Position numbers and translations under genes: made by a program. The notes under the pieces were generated by a model. The model was not told where the DNA came from and made no database searches. It was given only the letters and a program-made list of their open reading frames with translations. Source: an uncultured Clostridium sp. (lineage in GTDB: Bacteria > Bacillota > Clostridia > TANB77 > CAG-508). Taken from it: DNA of 64,000 nucleotides. Shown one piece after another: positions 43,411 through 51,047 of this stretch (its first letter is position 1; the number at the start of each line of letters is the position of its first letter). The stretch is from the NCBI GenBank assembly GCA_947571115.1, contig CANOWW010000002.1, forward strand, positions 62,001 to 126,000, read 5' to 3'.

Positions 43411-45427
43411 ATTATCTTTGAGAAACGCCAAAAGGCAAGCAAAGGATTATGTGATTTATTTTATGACAATTGTCATGGCAGTCGCGCTCTTGTTTAGCTT
43501 CAATTCGATTGCCGCCTCAAGCGACATTGCGGAACTTTCTTCTAGCATGAAAAGTTTTTCAAAAGCCATTATGGGAATTAATCTTGTGGTCGTTTTTGTC
43601 ATGGTTTGGCTGATTCATTATACGATGAAATTTATGCTTGAAAAAAGAAGCAGGGAATTTGGAACCTATCAAATTTTGGGAATTGAGAGAAAGAACATTG
43701 CGAATATGTTCATGGCTGAAAATTTGCTGATAGGGCTGATTGCTTTTGTAGTGGGAACAGTCGTTGGGACATTTATGTATCAAATTTTTACAAGCATTAT
43801 TATGAATTTATTTGCGCAGCCCTACCAAATTTCCATTGCTTTTAGCTGGGAAGCTGTGAAAACAACGGCACTTTGCTTTTTTGGAATATTTGCTTTGGTG
43901 CTGTTAAAAGTGAGACGAAAAATCAAGAAAACGAAAGTGCATGATTTATTGTACGCGGAAAAGCAAAACGAAAATAATCATATCCAAAATGCAAAAGGAA
44001 ATGTTGCGCTGTTTATGATTTCAGTCATTTTGCTGTTAGGTGGCTTGTGGGTTCTAAATTTAGATTATAGCAACCCTGTCCAAATGACTGGCAAAAATAC
44101 AATGATTGCGATTGTGCTATGGATTGTTGCAATTTATATGTTTTATTTGAGCATTTCTAGTTTTATTGTGAAACGATATTTGGAAAATAGAACCAGAAAA
44201 TACAAGAAAAATAATTTATTTTTGTACCGCAATTTGACTTCTAAAATTAATACAATGAGTGCTACTCTTGGTACGATTGCAGTATTATTTGCCTTCATTA
44301 TGGTTGGTGGAAATGTAGCACTTTTGATGAATGGTATGCTCAATAATGAAATTGAAATGGGCTATCCATTTGAAATTATGGTAAGTTCTGTGGATGGAGA
44401 TTTTTCAAAATATAAAGAATATATTCAAAAAAATGCGAAAGTGCTTGATATGTACGAATATAGATTATATAACATACCAAAAACGAACCTAGAAAAAGGG
44501 CTTGACGGCACGACGTTTCAAGACAGATATGATATGGGATATGAAAATGTTTTGGGCTTAACGGATTATAATCACTTGAGAAAAATGCTAGGATATGATA
44601 TAATATCCTTAGAAGACAATGAGGCAATTGTTCAGTGTATGAAGACGGCAGAAAAACCATTTGAAAATTACATTCAGAAAAATAACAAAATTGAAATAGT
44701 AGGAAAAGAAATGACAGTAAAAGATGTTTATGGTGAAAATTTTGCACAACTTTCTTTTAATGGATATGTGTATTGTATCGTTGTTCCAGATAAGTTGTTA
44801 GAAGAAATTGCTGCTCTGGATTTTGAGGTACAAGAATATTATCCAGATGATTATAAATTGGTGGCAACAACGCAAGAAACAACCACAGAAGAATTCTATC
44901 AAGGATTGTCAGATTTCATTTTGTATGACGAAGTAGAAAATACAGCGGAAGTTGGTGGTGAAGAACAAACTTATAACATTAACATTCCGCTGGGAAATGT
45001 TCAGACAAAAGGCAACCGAACAAGCCAAGTGAGATCTTTTTACACCATGATATCATTTTTAGCATTTTATATGGCACTGATTTTTGTTATGGCAACTGCG
45101 ACAATTTTGGCAATTCAGCAATTAAGTGATTCAGAAAAGTACAAATATCGTTATGAATTATTGAAAAGACTGGGCATGGACGAATCCGAAATGAACCAAA
45201 CGATTTTAAAACAAATTTTGTTTTATTTTGCGTTGCCAATGCTCATCCCGATTTTGCTTAGCATTCCAGCAGTTTTTATTGTAGCGCAAATCTTCACAGT
45301 TGCAGTAACGATAGAAGAAATTTGGGGAAATATGGTACTTGTTATTGGAATATTTATTTTTGTATATGGAATATATTTTGTAGCAACTAACATACAATTT
45401 GATAGAAATATAAATGGAAGTAGGTAA
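43400..45427 (+). CDS. BceB-like FtsX-type permease
   Basis: 675 residues from ATG 43400, nine bases after GGAGGTG. About ten membrane segments: one pair at about 14-60, a cluster at 95-250, and the last three at about 560-665. Between the eighth and ninth lies a large extracytoplasmic domain (about 325-540) that in BceB proteins binds lipid-linked targets of peptide antibiotics. N-terminal KLSLRNAKRQAKDYVIYF and RSREFGTYQILGIERKNI are typical. With the ATPase and the TM-only kinase it completes a Bce-type resistance and sensing module. The actual ligand (bacitracin, nisin-like or other) is not evident. Confidence 0.92.
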   Translation: MLGKLSLRNAKRQAKDYVIYFMTIVMAVALLFSFNSIAASSDIAELSSSMKSFSKAIMGINLVVVFVMVWLIHYTMKFMLEKRSREFGTYQILGIERKNIANMFMAENLLIGLIAFVVGTVVGTFMYQIFTSIIMNLFAQPYQISIAFSWEAVKTTALCFFGIFALVLLKVRRKIKKTKVHDLLYAEKQNENNHIQNAKGNVALFMISVILLLGGLWVLNLDYSNPVQMTGKNTMIAIVLWIVAIYMFYLSISSFIVKRYLENRTRKYKKNNLFLYRNLTSKINTMSATLGTIAVLFAFIMVGGNVALLMNGMLNNEIEMGYPFEIMVSSVDGDFSKYKEYIQKNAKVLDMYEYRLYNIPKTNLEKGLDGTTFQDRYDMGYENVLGLTDYNHLRKMLGYDIISLEDNEAIVQCMKTAEKPFENYIQKNNKIEIVGKEMTVKDVYGENFAQLSFNGYVYCIVVPDKLLEEIAALDFEVQEYYPDDYKLVATTQETTTEEFYQGLSDFILYDEVENTAEVGGEEQTYNINIPLGNVQTKGNRTSQVRSFYTMISFLAFYMALIFVMATATILAIQQLSDSEKYKYRYELLKRLGMDESEMNQTILKQILFYFALPMLIPILLSIPAVFIVAQIFTVAVTIEEIWGNMVLVIGIFIFVYGIYFVATNIQFDRNINGSR

Positions 45428-45432
45428 GTAGT

Positions 45433-46023
45433 ATGAAGAAAATCTTTATTGTGCTAACACATACAGGTACGCTGTTGTCTAGGATGATTAAAACATTTAC
45501 AAAAGACGAGTTTTCGCATAGTTCCATTGCGCTTGATGTGGACTTAAAAGAAATGTACAGCTTTGGAAGGCTCAATCCGTACAATCCGTTTATGGGCGGA
45601 TTTGTACACGAATACATAGATAAAGGCACATTTAAAAGATTTTACAAAACGCGCACCAAAGTGTATGCATTAGAAGTAACGGATGAGCAGTATGAAAATA
45701 TGAAAAAGAATATTCAAGAAATTCAAATGCAAAAAGAAAATTATACTTTTAATGTATGGGGCTTGTTTGCTGCAGGAATTCACAAAAAAATCGGAAAAGA
45801 ACATTCTTTTTATTGTGCAGAATTTGTGAAATATATTATGGAACAGTCTGGAATACAAACAGGTTTGCCAGACATTGTCAAACCAGAAGATTTTAAAAAT
45901 ATGCAAGGCTTGCAGGAAATTTATGGTGGCATATTGAAAAAATATGCCACTCCAACTGTTAGTATGGCGGACCTAATTCGAGCCAATTTATTGCTTTACC
46001 GAAAAAAAGAAGGGATTATATAA
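45433..46023 (+). CDS. NlpC/P60-like cysteine hydrolase (YiiX/YebB type)
   Basis: 196 residues from ATG 45433, five bases after the permease stop. The papain-like pair is visible as the His of FSHSSIALDV and the Cys of SFYCAEFVKYIM, in the circularly permuted order used by YiiX/YebB-like NlpC proteins. The sequence between them is basic with many Tyr and Phe. No signal peptide. Members are thought to cleave amide or thioester bonds, and the substrate is unknown. It precedes the VTT membrane gene by three bases, so the two are cotranscribed, perhaps with the ABC genes. Confidence 0.78.
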   Translation: MKKIFIVLTHTGTLLSRMIKTFTKDEFSHSSIALDVDLKEMYSFGRLNPYNPFMGGFVHEYIDKGTFKRFYKTRTKVYALEVTDEQYENMKKNIQEIQMQKENYTFNVWGLFAAGIHKKIGKEHSFYCAEFVKYIMEQSGIQTGLPDIVKPEDFKNMQGLQEIYGGILKKYATPTVSMADLIRANLLLYRKKEGII

Positions 46024-46026
46024 AGT

Positions 46027-46743
46027 ATGGACAAAGTAAAAATTTGGAAAAGAATTGTATCAGTAATTGTTGTCATTTTTATTCTTGGCATGATTGGCTA
46101 TTTATTTCCGCTCATGAAAAACTTGTCTTCCTTAGAGGGACAAGTTGAATTTAAGCAAAAAGTGGAAAGCTCAGGAATGCTCGGTATGCTGACATTGTTT
46201 GGATTGCAAGTAGCACAAATTTTTCTCATTATCGTACCCGGAGAACCGCTTGAAATATTGGCAGGGATGTGTTATGGTGCCATTGGAGGAACAGTGTTCA
46301 TCATGACATCTGCGTGCATTGTGACTATTATGATTTATGGATTAGTGAGGAAATTTGGCAGAAGTTTTGTGTGCAATTTTTGCGAAGAAGAAAAAGTTAA
46401 GAAAATTGAAAATAGCAAACTGTTTCAAAATCCGAAAAAGATTGAAAAAATCATGCTAATTCTTTTTCTCATTCCGGGAACGCCCAAAGATTTATTAGTG
46501 TATGTGGCAGGACTGCTTCCCATTCAACCAATGCGATTTATCTTGATTTCTACATTTGCGCGTTTTCCGTCAGTCATTTCTTCGACACTCGCAGGAGCCA
46601 ACTTAGCCATGGGAGATTGGAAAATGAGCTTGATATTGTATGCAGCAGTTCTCGTTTTAGTGGCAATTGTGATTATGATAATGAACAAATTGGATAAGGA
46701 CAAGCTCACAAAAGACGTATTGAAAACCATGACAGAAAAATAA
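46027..46743 (+). CDS. VTT/DedA-like (TVP38/TMEM64) membrane protein
   Basis: 238 residues from ATG 46027. Five or six membrane segments, with the VTT-domain core VPGEPLEILAGMCYGAIGGT followed by LILFLIPGTPKDLLVYVAGL and RFPSVISSTLAGANLAMGDW. The pairs of reentrant PGxP-like motifs are the hallmark. Proteins of this group flip or transport lipids such as undecaprenyl phosphate or phosphatidylserine. Its position after a Bce system and a hydrolase fits envelope maintenance, though the substrate is inferred. Confidence 0.88.
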   Translation: MDKVKIWKRIVSVIVVIFILGMIGYLFPLMKNLSSLEGQVEFKQKVESSGMLGMLTLFGLQVAQIFLIIVPGEPLEILAGMCYGAIGGTVFIMTSACIVTIMIYGLVRKFGRSFVCNFCEEEKVKKIENSKLFQNPKKIEKIMLILFLIPGTPKDLLVYVAGLLPIQPMRFILISTFARFPSVISSTLAGANLAMGDWKMSLILYAAVLVLVAIVIMIMNKLDKDKLTKDVLKTMTEK

Positions 46744-46753
46744 GGAGGGACTT

Positions 46754-46783
46754 TATAATATGACATCAAAATGTCATATTATA
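46754..46783. repeat. Palindromic repeat, copy 3
   Basis: TATAATATGACAT and ATGTCATATTATA around CAAA, 10 bases after the VTT gene stop. Confidence 0.75.
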
Positions 46784-46830
46784 GAAAGATGTTTTTCAAA
46801 TACAGTAAAATGAAGGAATACAACAAAAAT

Positions 46831-46858
46831 AAAATATGACATTTTAATGTCATATTTT
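46831..46858. repeat. Palindromic repeat, copy 4
   Basis: AAAATATGACATT and AATGTCATATTTT around TT. On the minus strand it is followed by TATTTTT, so it may also terminate the HTH gene. Confidence 0.75.
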
Positions 46859-46863
46859 ATTTT

Positions 46864-47070
46864 TTATGATTTAATGATTGTGAATAAATCTTGAGGTTCA
46901 CATTCTAGTATATCGCAAAGTTTTTCAATATTTTCATATTTTATAGAGTTCGTTTTTTGTTCAATCATATTATTAAAATTAGTATAACTTATACAATCAA
47001 GTTGATGAAATAACCAATATTTTGTTTTTCCTTTATCTTTTAGCATTTGTTTCACATTTAATAATACCAT
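46864..47070 (-). CDS. Small XRE/Cro-type HTH regulator
   Basis: A 68-residue single-domain Cro/C1 HTH protein from ATG 47070 behind AAAGGAGT. The five-helix pattern is visible as VKQMLKDKGKTKYWLFHQL, SYTNFNNMIEQKTNSIKYEN and IEKLCDILECEPQDLFTI, the last being the standard end of this family. It faces away from the pilin-like gene at 47225, and its promoter region lies between them, so it may regulate that gene or itself. Confidence 0.85.
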   Translation of the reverse strand: MVLLNVKQMLKDKGKTKYWLFHQLDCISYTNFNNMIEQKTNSIKYENIEKLCDILECEPQDLFTIIKS

Positions 47071-47224
47071 GTTTTTACTCCTTTTTTGTTAATATATAGG
47101 TAGTTTATATGAAAAATGAAATAAATATAACTTATTTAATAATATACTATAAAAAAATAACTCACGAAAACATTGACAATCTATTTTTTTAATATTATAA
47201 TCTATGAAAAAGGAGGAATAAAAA

Positions 47225-48503
47225 ATGAAAAAATCAAACAAAAACATAGGGGGTAATGCACACATTGGTCCAAGAAAAAATACAGGTATCACACTGGTTG
47301 CGTTAGTTGTGACAATCATCGTTTTATTAATTTTAGCAGGTGTGTCAATTAATCTCATCGCACGGCAGCAATGGAATTTTAGGACGAGCCCAAAAGACAG
47401 TTGACATTACAAACATGGCAAAAATTAAAGAGGAAATTGAGCTCAAAATCGCAGAATTGCAAATGGATTATTACACAGAAAAAAACAATTTTGCAAACGT
47501 GAATGATTATGTGAAATCAGAATTGCAAAAAGGCGTAGAGCTTTCCAATGGAGCTGAAATTTCGTGCGATGAAAATGGCACTTTAACTTATGAAGGCTTA
47601 GAAATTGGAACATTCAATCCAGACGGAAGCGTAACAATTGATGGCGAATTAAGTGGCAATCAAATAGTGCAAAAATATACAGTTTCGTACGACGCCAACG
47701 GCGGAATCGGAGATGTGCCTGCTAGCAAAAAATATGCAGCGGGAGAAAGTGTAAGTGTTGACTTTACGACAAAACCAACGAAAAAAGGAGCAAATTTTTT
47801 AGGTTGGGCAAGAACAGAAAATGCGACAGCACCAGAATACATAACTCCAGAGAGTTTTACCATGGGTGCACAAAATGTAACTTTGTATGCTGTGTGGGAA
47901 AATTTTGCAGCAGCAACAATTTCAGTAACAAATTATGGAGACAAAGTCAATTATAGTGCGAATGGCGTAAGTGATTGGCAAGTGTTTTTAAATGATGGAA
48001 GTAATGTTTATTTGATTTCAAGTGATTATGTGCCAAATAGCGGAGTAACAGATAAACTTAGTAAAACTGGATCATATGCGGTATATGGAAGTAGTGGAGA
48101 TGAATTGGTAAGTACTTTAGTAAATACAGAAGATTGGAGTGAATATGCGAAGGGATTTAACGGTGCAATAGCAATGGGGGGACCGACACTAGAGCAATTT
48201 TGGGCAAGTTATAATGGAAAGTATGGAACGAATTATTCAGCAGAATCTCAAGAACTAAGTAGTCACACTGGTTATAGTAACATTTTATATTTCCCTCATA
48301 CATCTTCTTGGAATTCCATAGATGTTTATTGGTTAGCTTCATCGTATTCGAGCAATGCTAATAATGTGGAAGGTGTGGCTTATGACGGCAGCGTACGCAA
48401 TCGCTGGTATGGTCATACAATTGTAGGCGTTCGTCCTCTTGTGAAATTACCTGCGAGTGCAAAAATGTCTTGGAATGGCGCTGCTTGGGATTTGTCAAAT
48501 TAA
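47225..48503 (+). CDS. Pilin-like protein with InlB-B repeat and lectin-like C-terminus, +1 frameshift at CGG
   Basis: Starts at ATG 47225 behind AAGGAGG. In triplets it ends after about 60 codons. Skipping one base at the in-frame CGG (codon 47, 47363-47365, quadruplet CGGC) gives 425 residues. The prepilin-like N-terminus is NTGITLVALVVTIIVLLILAG. The join LIA-[CGGC]-SNGILGRAQ equals LVA-G-SNGILGRAQ of the intact paralogue at 59257, whose DNA has GGC there, so exactly one extra C distinguishes them. An InlB-B (Listeria-Bacteroides) repeat covers about 150-215 (YDANGGIGDV, LGWARTENAT). The C-terminus is a formylglycine/C-type-lectin-like domain ending GVRPLVKLPASAK. The product is probably surface-exposed. 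A terminator follows. Confidence 0.85.
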
Positions 48504-48510
48504 ATCAATC

Positions 48511-48557
48511 AAAACACGAAACGTGAGAAATTTATGAAAAACACGTTTTGTGTTTTT
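48511..48557 (+). terminator. Rho-independent terminator
   Basis: AAAACACGAAACGTG and CACGTTTTGTGTTTT pair across 16 bases and run into seven T. Confidence 0.85.
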
Positions 48558-48615
48558 TTATGTTTTTTGAAACTTTTTTGTTATAATAAAAGATAATATA
48601 GTAAAGGAGGCAAAT

Positions 48616-49146
48616 GTGGGAGCTCGAGTGGAAGAAAAAGATTTTGAAGAAATTTATGCACAAACGTATTTGAATACTTTTAAATTTATTACGATACATT
48701 GTTATAATATTATGGATTTGAATGACATTTTGCAAGATACTTATGTGGAATTTTATAAAATATTGCGCAAAAAGCAAGATTTGCAAATTGAGAATAGGCA
48801 GGCTTATATTAACGGAATTGCAAAAAATGTAATCAAAAGGTATGGTTGTAAAAAGAAATTGGTTTGTTTGGTAAATGATGAAAATGAGGATATTGATGTG
48901 ACGGATACGTTTGATTTGGAGCAAAATTTTATGACAAAGCAAGATGCAGAAAAAGTCTGGGATTACATTAAAAGAAAGGATTTAATAACTGCGAAAGTGT
49001 TTTATTTGTATTTTGTTTTGGGGCTTAAAATTGCGGAAATTGCGCAAGAATTGGAAGTTACAGAATCGAATGTGAAGAACAAGATTTATCGTACGCAAAA
49101 GGAAATTCGCAAACATTTGGGAAAGGATGTGATAGAAAATGAGTAA
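48616..49146 (+). CDS. ECF-type RNA polymerase sigma factor
   Basis: 176 residues from GTG 48616, which follows AAAGGAGG at good spacing. No ATG is better placed. Region 2 at about 8-75 (YAQTYLNTFKFITIHCYNIM, LQDTYVEFYKIL, YINGIAKNVIKRY) and region 4 at about 115-170 (DLITAKVFYLYFVLGLKIAE, LEVTESNVKNKIYRTQKEI). It overlaps the DUF4179-type membrane gene by eight bases. Third ECF pair in the window. Confidence 0.9.
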   Translation: MGARVEEKDFEEIYAQTYLNTFKFITIHCYNIMDLNDILQDTYVEFYKILRKKQDLQIENRQAYINGIAKNVIKRYGCKKKLVCLVNDENEDIDVTDTFDLEQNFMTKQDAEKVWDYIKRKDLITAKVFYLYFVLGLKIAEIAQELEVTESNVKNKIYRTQKEIRKHLGKDVIENE

Positions 49147-50308
49147 AGTTTGGAAGGAATACCTGGATGAAATTCACAATAGGGATATGAATTATGAGAA
49201 AATTCGTTTGAAAACGAAAGGAGTGAGTCATATGAGAAGAAAAATATTAAATGTGGCAGCAGTTTTTGTTGCGATTGTAGTGATCGGTGCGACTTCGAGC
49301 CAAATGTATGCTAAAATTAAATGGAATGTGGCGTTTGAGGAATACAAAAGTAGGCCAGTGGGCGAGGCGAAGGGCAACTTGGATGAGGTAAGAGAGTCAG
49401 ATTATGCAGAAGTTTTGAATATGGATTATGTAATACAAGACGGCGTGAGCGTGAAAGTGAACTCTATTTTGCTAACAGATGATTGTTTTGATGCCAATCT
49501 TAGTTTCCAATTTGCGGAGGAAAAGCAGGTAAATTCGCAAACGTTTCGTTATGGGGTTGCGGTTTATGATGAAAATAAGAATGTTTATGAAATTTTTTCT
49601 GCACTTGGTCTTACGATGCAAAAAGGTGACAGGGATAATACAGTGCCATTTGTCTATGAAGAATTAGGCATAAAATATGATAAAAGGGATTTGTATTCGA
49701 CACAACTAAGCGACGGTGGCGGAATGGGATTAATCGAAGTGAATGAACAGAATAGAACAATTACGTCTAATATCAATATACGTGCAAGAGACGCTTTTCC
49801 AAAGAGTAAAAAAATCTATATTCGCGTGTTTGATTTGGGTTATGATATGTATGACATGGATCCGAATGAACCACATAAGATTAATGAAAAAGAACATTTT
49901 GAAATTACAAATGCAAAATGGATTTTTGAGATTGATGTGCCAGATAAATTTTATGAAAGAAATACGTTTGAGTTAAAATTGGCTGAGGAAATTCCAGATT
50001 TTGAATTGGAGAAAGCAACACTGACTGAAACAAGTTTAGTATTGCGTTTTCGTTCAAAATTGTACCGAGATTTGATTACAGCGGGAAAAGATTTTGAGGG
50101 AAATTTTGGAGATGCGATGACATCTATGTTAAACATCACAGATGGCGAAGGCAAAGTTTACCAAGATGTAGCTGGTGGAACGAGTGGTGAAGAAGGTTAC
50201 AAAATAACTCTGGATGCGGGTAAGAAGGATTTGGAGAAAGGTTTATTCGTGAATTTTACGGTGGACGGAAAGAAATATACGAGTGAGTTGGTAGCAAAAG
50301 ATTCATAA
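49139..50308 (+). CDS. DUF4179-type membrane anti-sigma factor
   Basis: 389 residues from ATG 49139. The cytoplasmic N-terminus is about 35 residues long (VWKEYLDEIHNRDMNYEKIR). One membrane segment at about 40-60 (ILNVAAVFVAIVVIGATSS) precedes a large extracytoplasmic part. Residues about 60-200 match the DUF4179 pattern (VQDGVSVKVNSILLTDDCFD, LSFQFAEE), followed by a second beta domain. Proteins of this build are encoded next to ECF sigma factors and hold them inactive at the membrane. The sequence has no zinc motif. The overlap with the sigma gene supports the role. Confidence 0.82.
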   Translation: MSKVWKEYLDEIHNRDMNYEKIRLKTKGVSHMRRKILNVAAVFVAIVVIGATSSQMYAKIKWNVAFEEYKSRPVGEAKGNLDEVRESDYAEVLNMDYVIQDGVSVKVNSILLTDDCFDANLSFQFAEEKQVNSQTFRYGVAVYDENKNVYEIFSALGLTMQKGDRDNTVPFVYEELGIKYDKRDLYSTQLSDGGGMGLIEVNEQNRTITSNINIRARDAFPKSKKIYIRVFDLGYDMYDMDPNEPHKINEKEHFEITNAKWIFEIDVPDKFYERNTFELKLAEEIPDFELEKATLTETSLVLRFRSKLYRDLITAGKDFEGNFGDAMTSMLNITDGEGKVYQDVAGGTSGEEGYKITLDAGKKDLEKGLFVNFTVDGKKYTSELVAKDS

Positions 50309-50310
50309 TA

Positions 50311-50340
50311 AAAATCCCTGGGTTTTATCCGGGGATTTTT
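50311..50340 (+). terminator. Rho-independent terminator
   Basis: AAAATCCC and GGGATTTT, extended by GG/CC, flank a seven-base loop and are followed by TT, ending the anti-sigma gene. Confidence 0.85.
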
Positions 50341-50406
50341 ATACTATTTAGTTAACAGGTTGCCAGCATAAAAGAAAAAGAAAAGGTTCTTTTGCAGTTG
50401 CCATAA

Positions 50407-50769
50407 TTAGTGATACATAGGATATCTGTTATACCACTTTTCACAAATTTTTTCTGGTGTAGCACTTGCGCGATTGACAGTTACTTTGACTCCACCGAGT
50501 TCAAAGTTGATTGTGATAAATTCTGCGCTTGTCTCGAGACCAAACGCAGCTAATAACTCTGATTTAAAATTTGACTTTTGGTGAAAACAGCCAGCAATGA
50601 TTTCAGCAAAAGATTCAATGCTTGTACCAACTGTGCATTCAATAGTTGCGATGTCATCCTTTAAATTACTAATTTGCAATAACACGCCAGTAGTAGTCCT
50701 AAAAACATAGGTTTTAGAGTTGTCCCAATTAATGATTTTATCAAAAGTTATCATGGTTGGTTTTGCCAT
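50407..50769 (-). CDS. Small soluble protein, 120 aa, unknown
   Basis: ATG 50769 follows GGGAGGAA. Alpha/beta composition without membrane segments. Starts MAKPTMITFDKIINWDNSKT and contains the beta strands VTVGSLQ-like, seen as GVLLQISNLKDDIATIECTV and FELGGVKVTVNRA. I do not recognise the family. Codon choice (GCG, CTT, GTC, TCG) and the isolated reversed position between a sigma operon and an ABC exporter suggest an accessory gene. It has no CGG codon. Confidence 0.55.
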   Translation of the reverse strand: MAKPTMITFDKIINWDNSKTYVFRTTTGVLLQISNLKDDIATIECTVGTSIESFAEIIAGCFHQKSNFKSELLAAFGLETSAEFITINFELGGVKVTVNRASATPEKICEKWYNRYPMYH

Positions 50770-51047
50770 AGTTGTGTTCCTCCCTTGAATTGTATTTTTA
50801 TTATGGCTTGTTGACTTCTAAAAGTTTTTTATAATCTAATTATAGCATACAGAGACATCTTAGAGAAGGGGAATTTTTACCAGTTTTCTATCGGTTTAAT
50901 TTTTAAAAACACAAATTTGTGCCCGTTATGTAATAGAATTGTGAAAATTATGTGAATTTTTATAAAATAAAAATATTTCAAAAAAATGTTGAATTCTTCT
51001 TATTTTTATTATAAAATAAAGATGAGATTGATAATTGGAGATGACAA

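Noticed and set aside
3504-47366. The seven frame breaks as random sequencing or assembly indels
   Set aside because: Random errors would not all be a C before GG, in the same codon phase, on both strands, at a position where glycine is expected in six of seven. I keep the possibility open only until reads are checked.
47340-48503. Separate secreted protein starting at 47340
   Set aside because: The start lies inside the prepilin segment of the longer frame. The paralogue at 59257 shows the true N-terminus.
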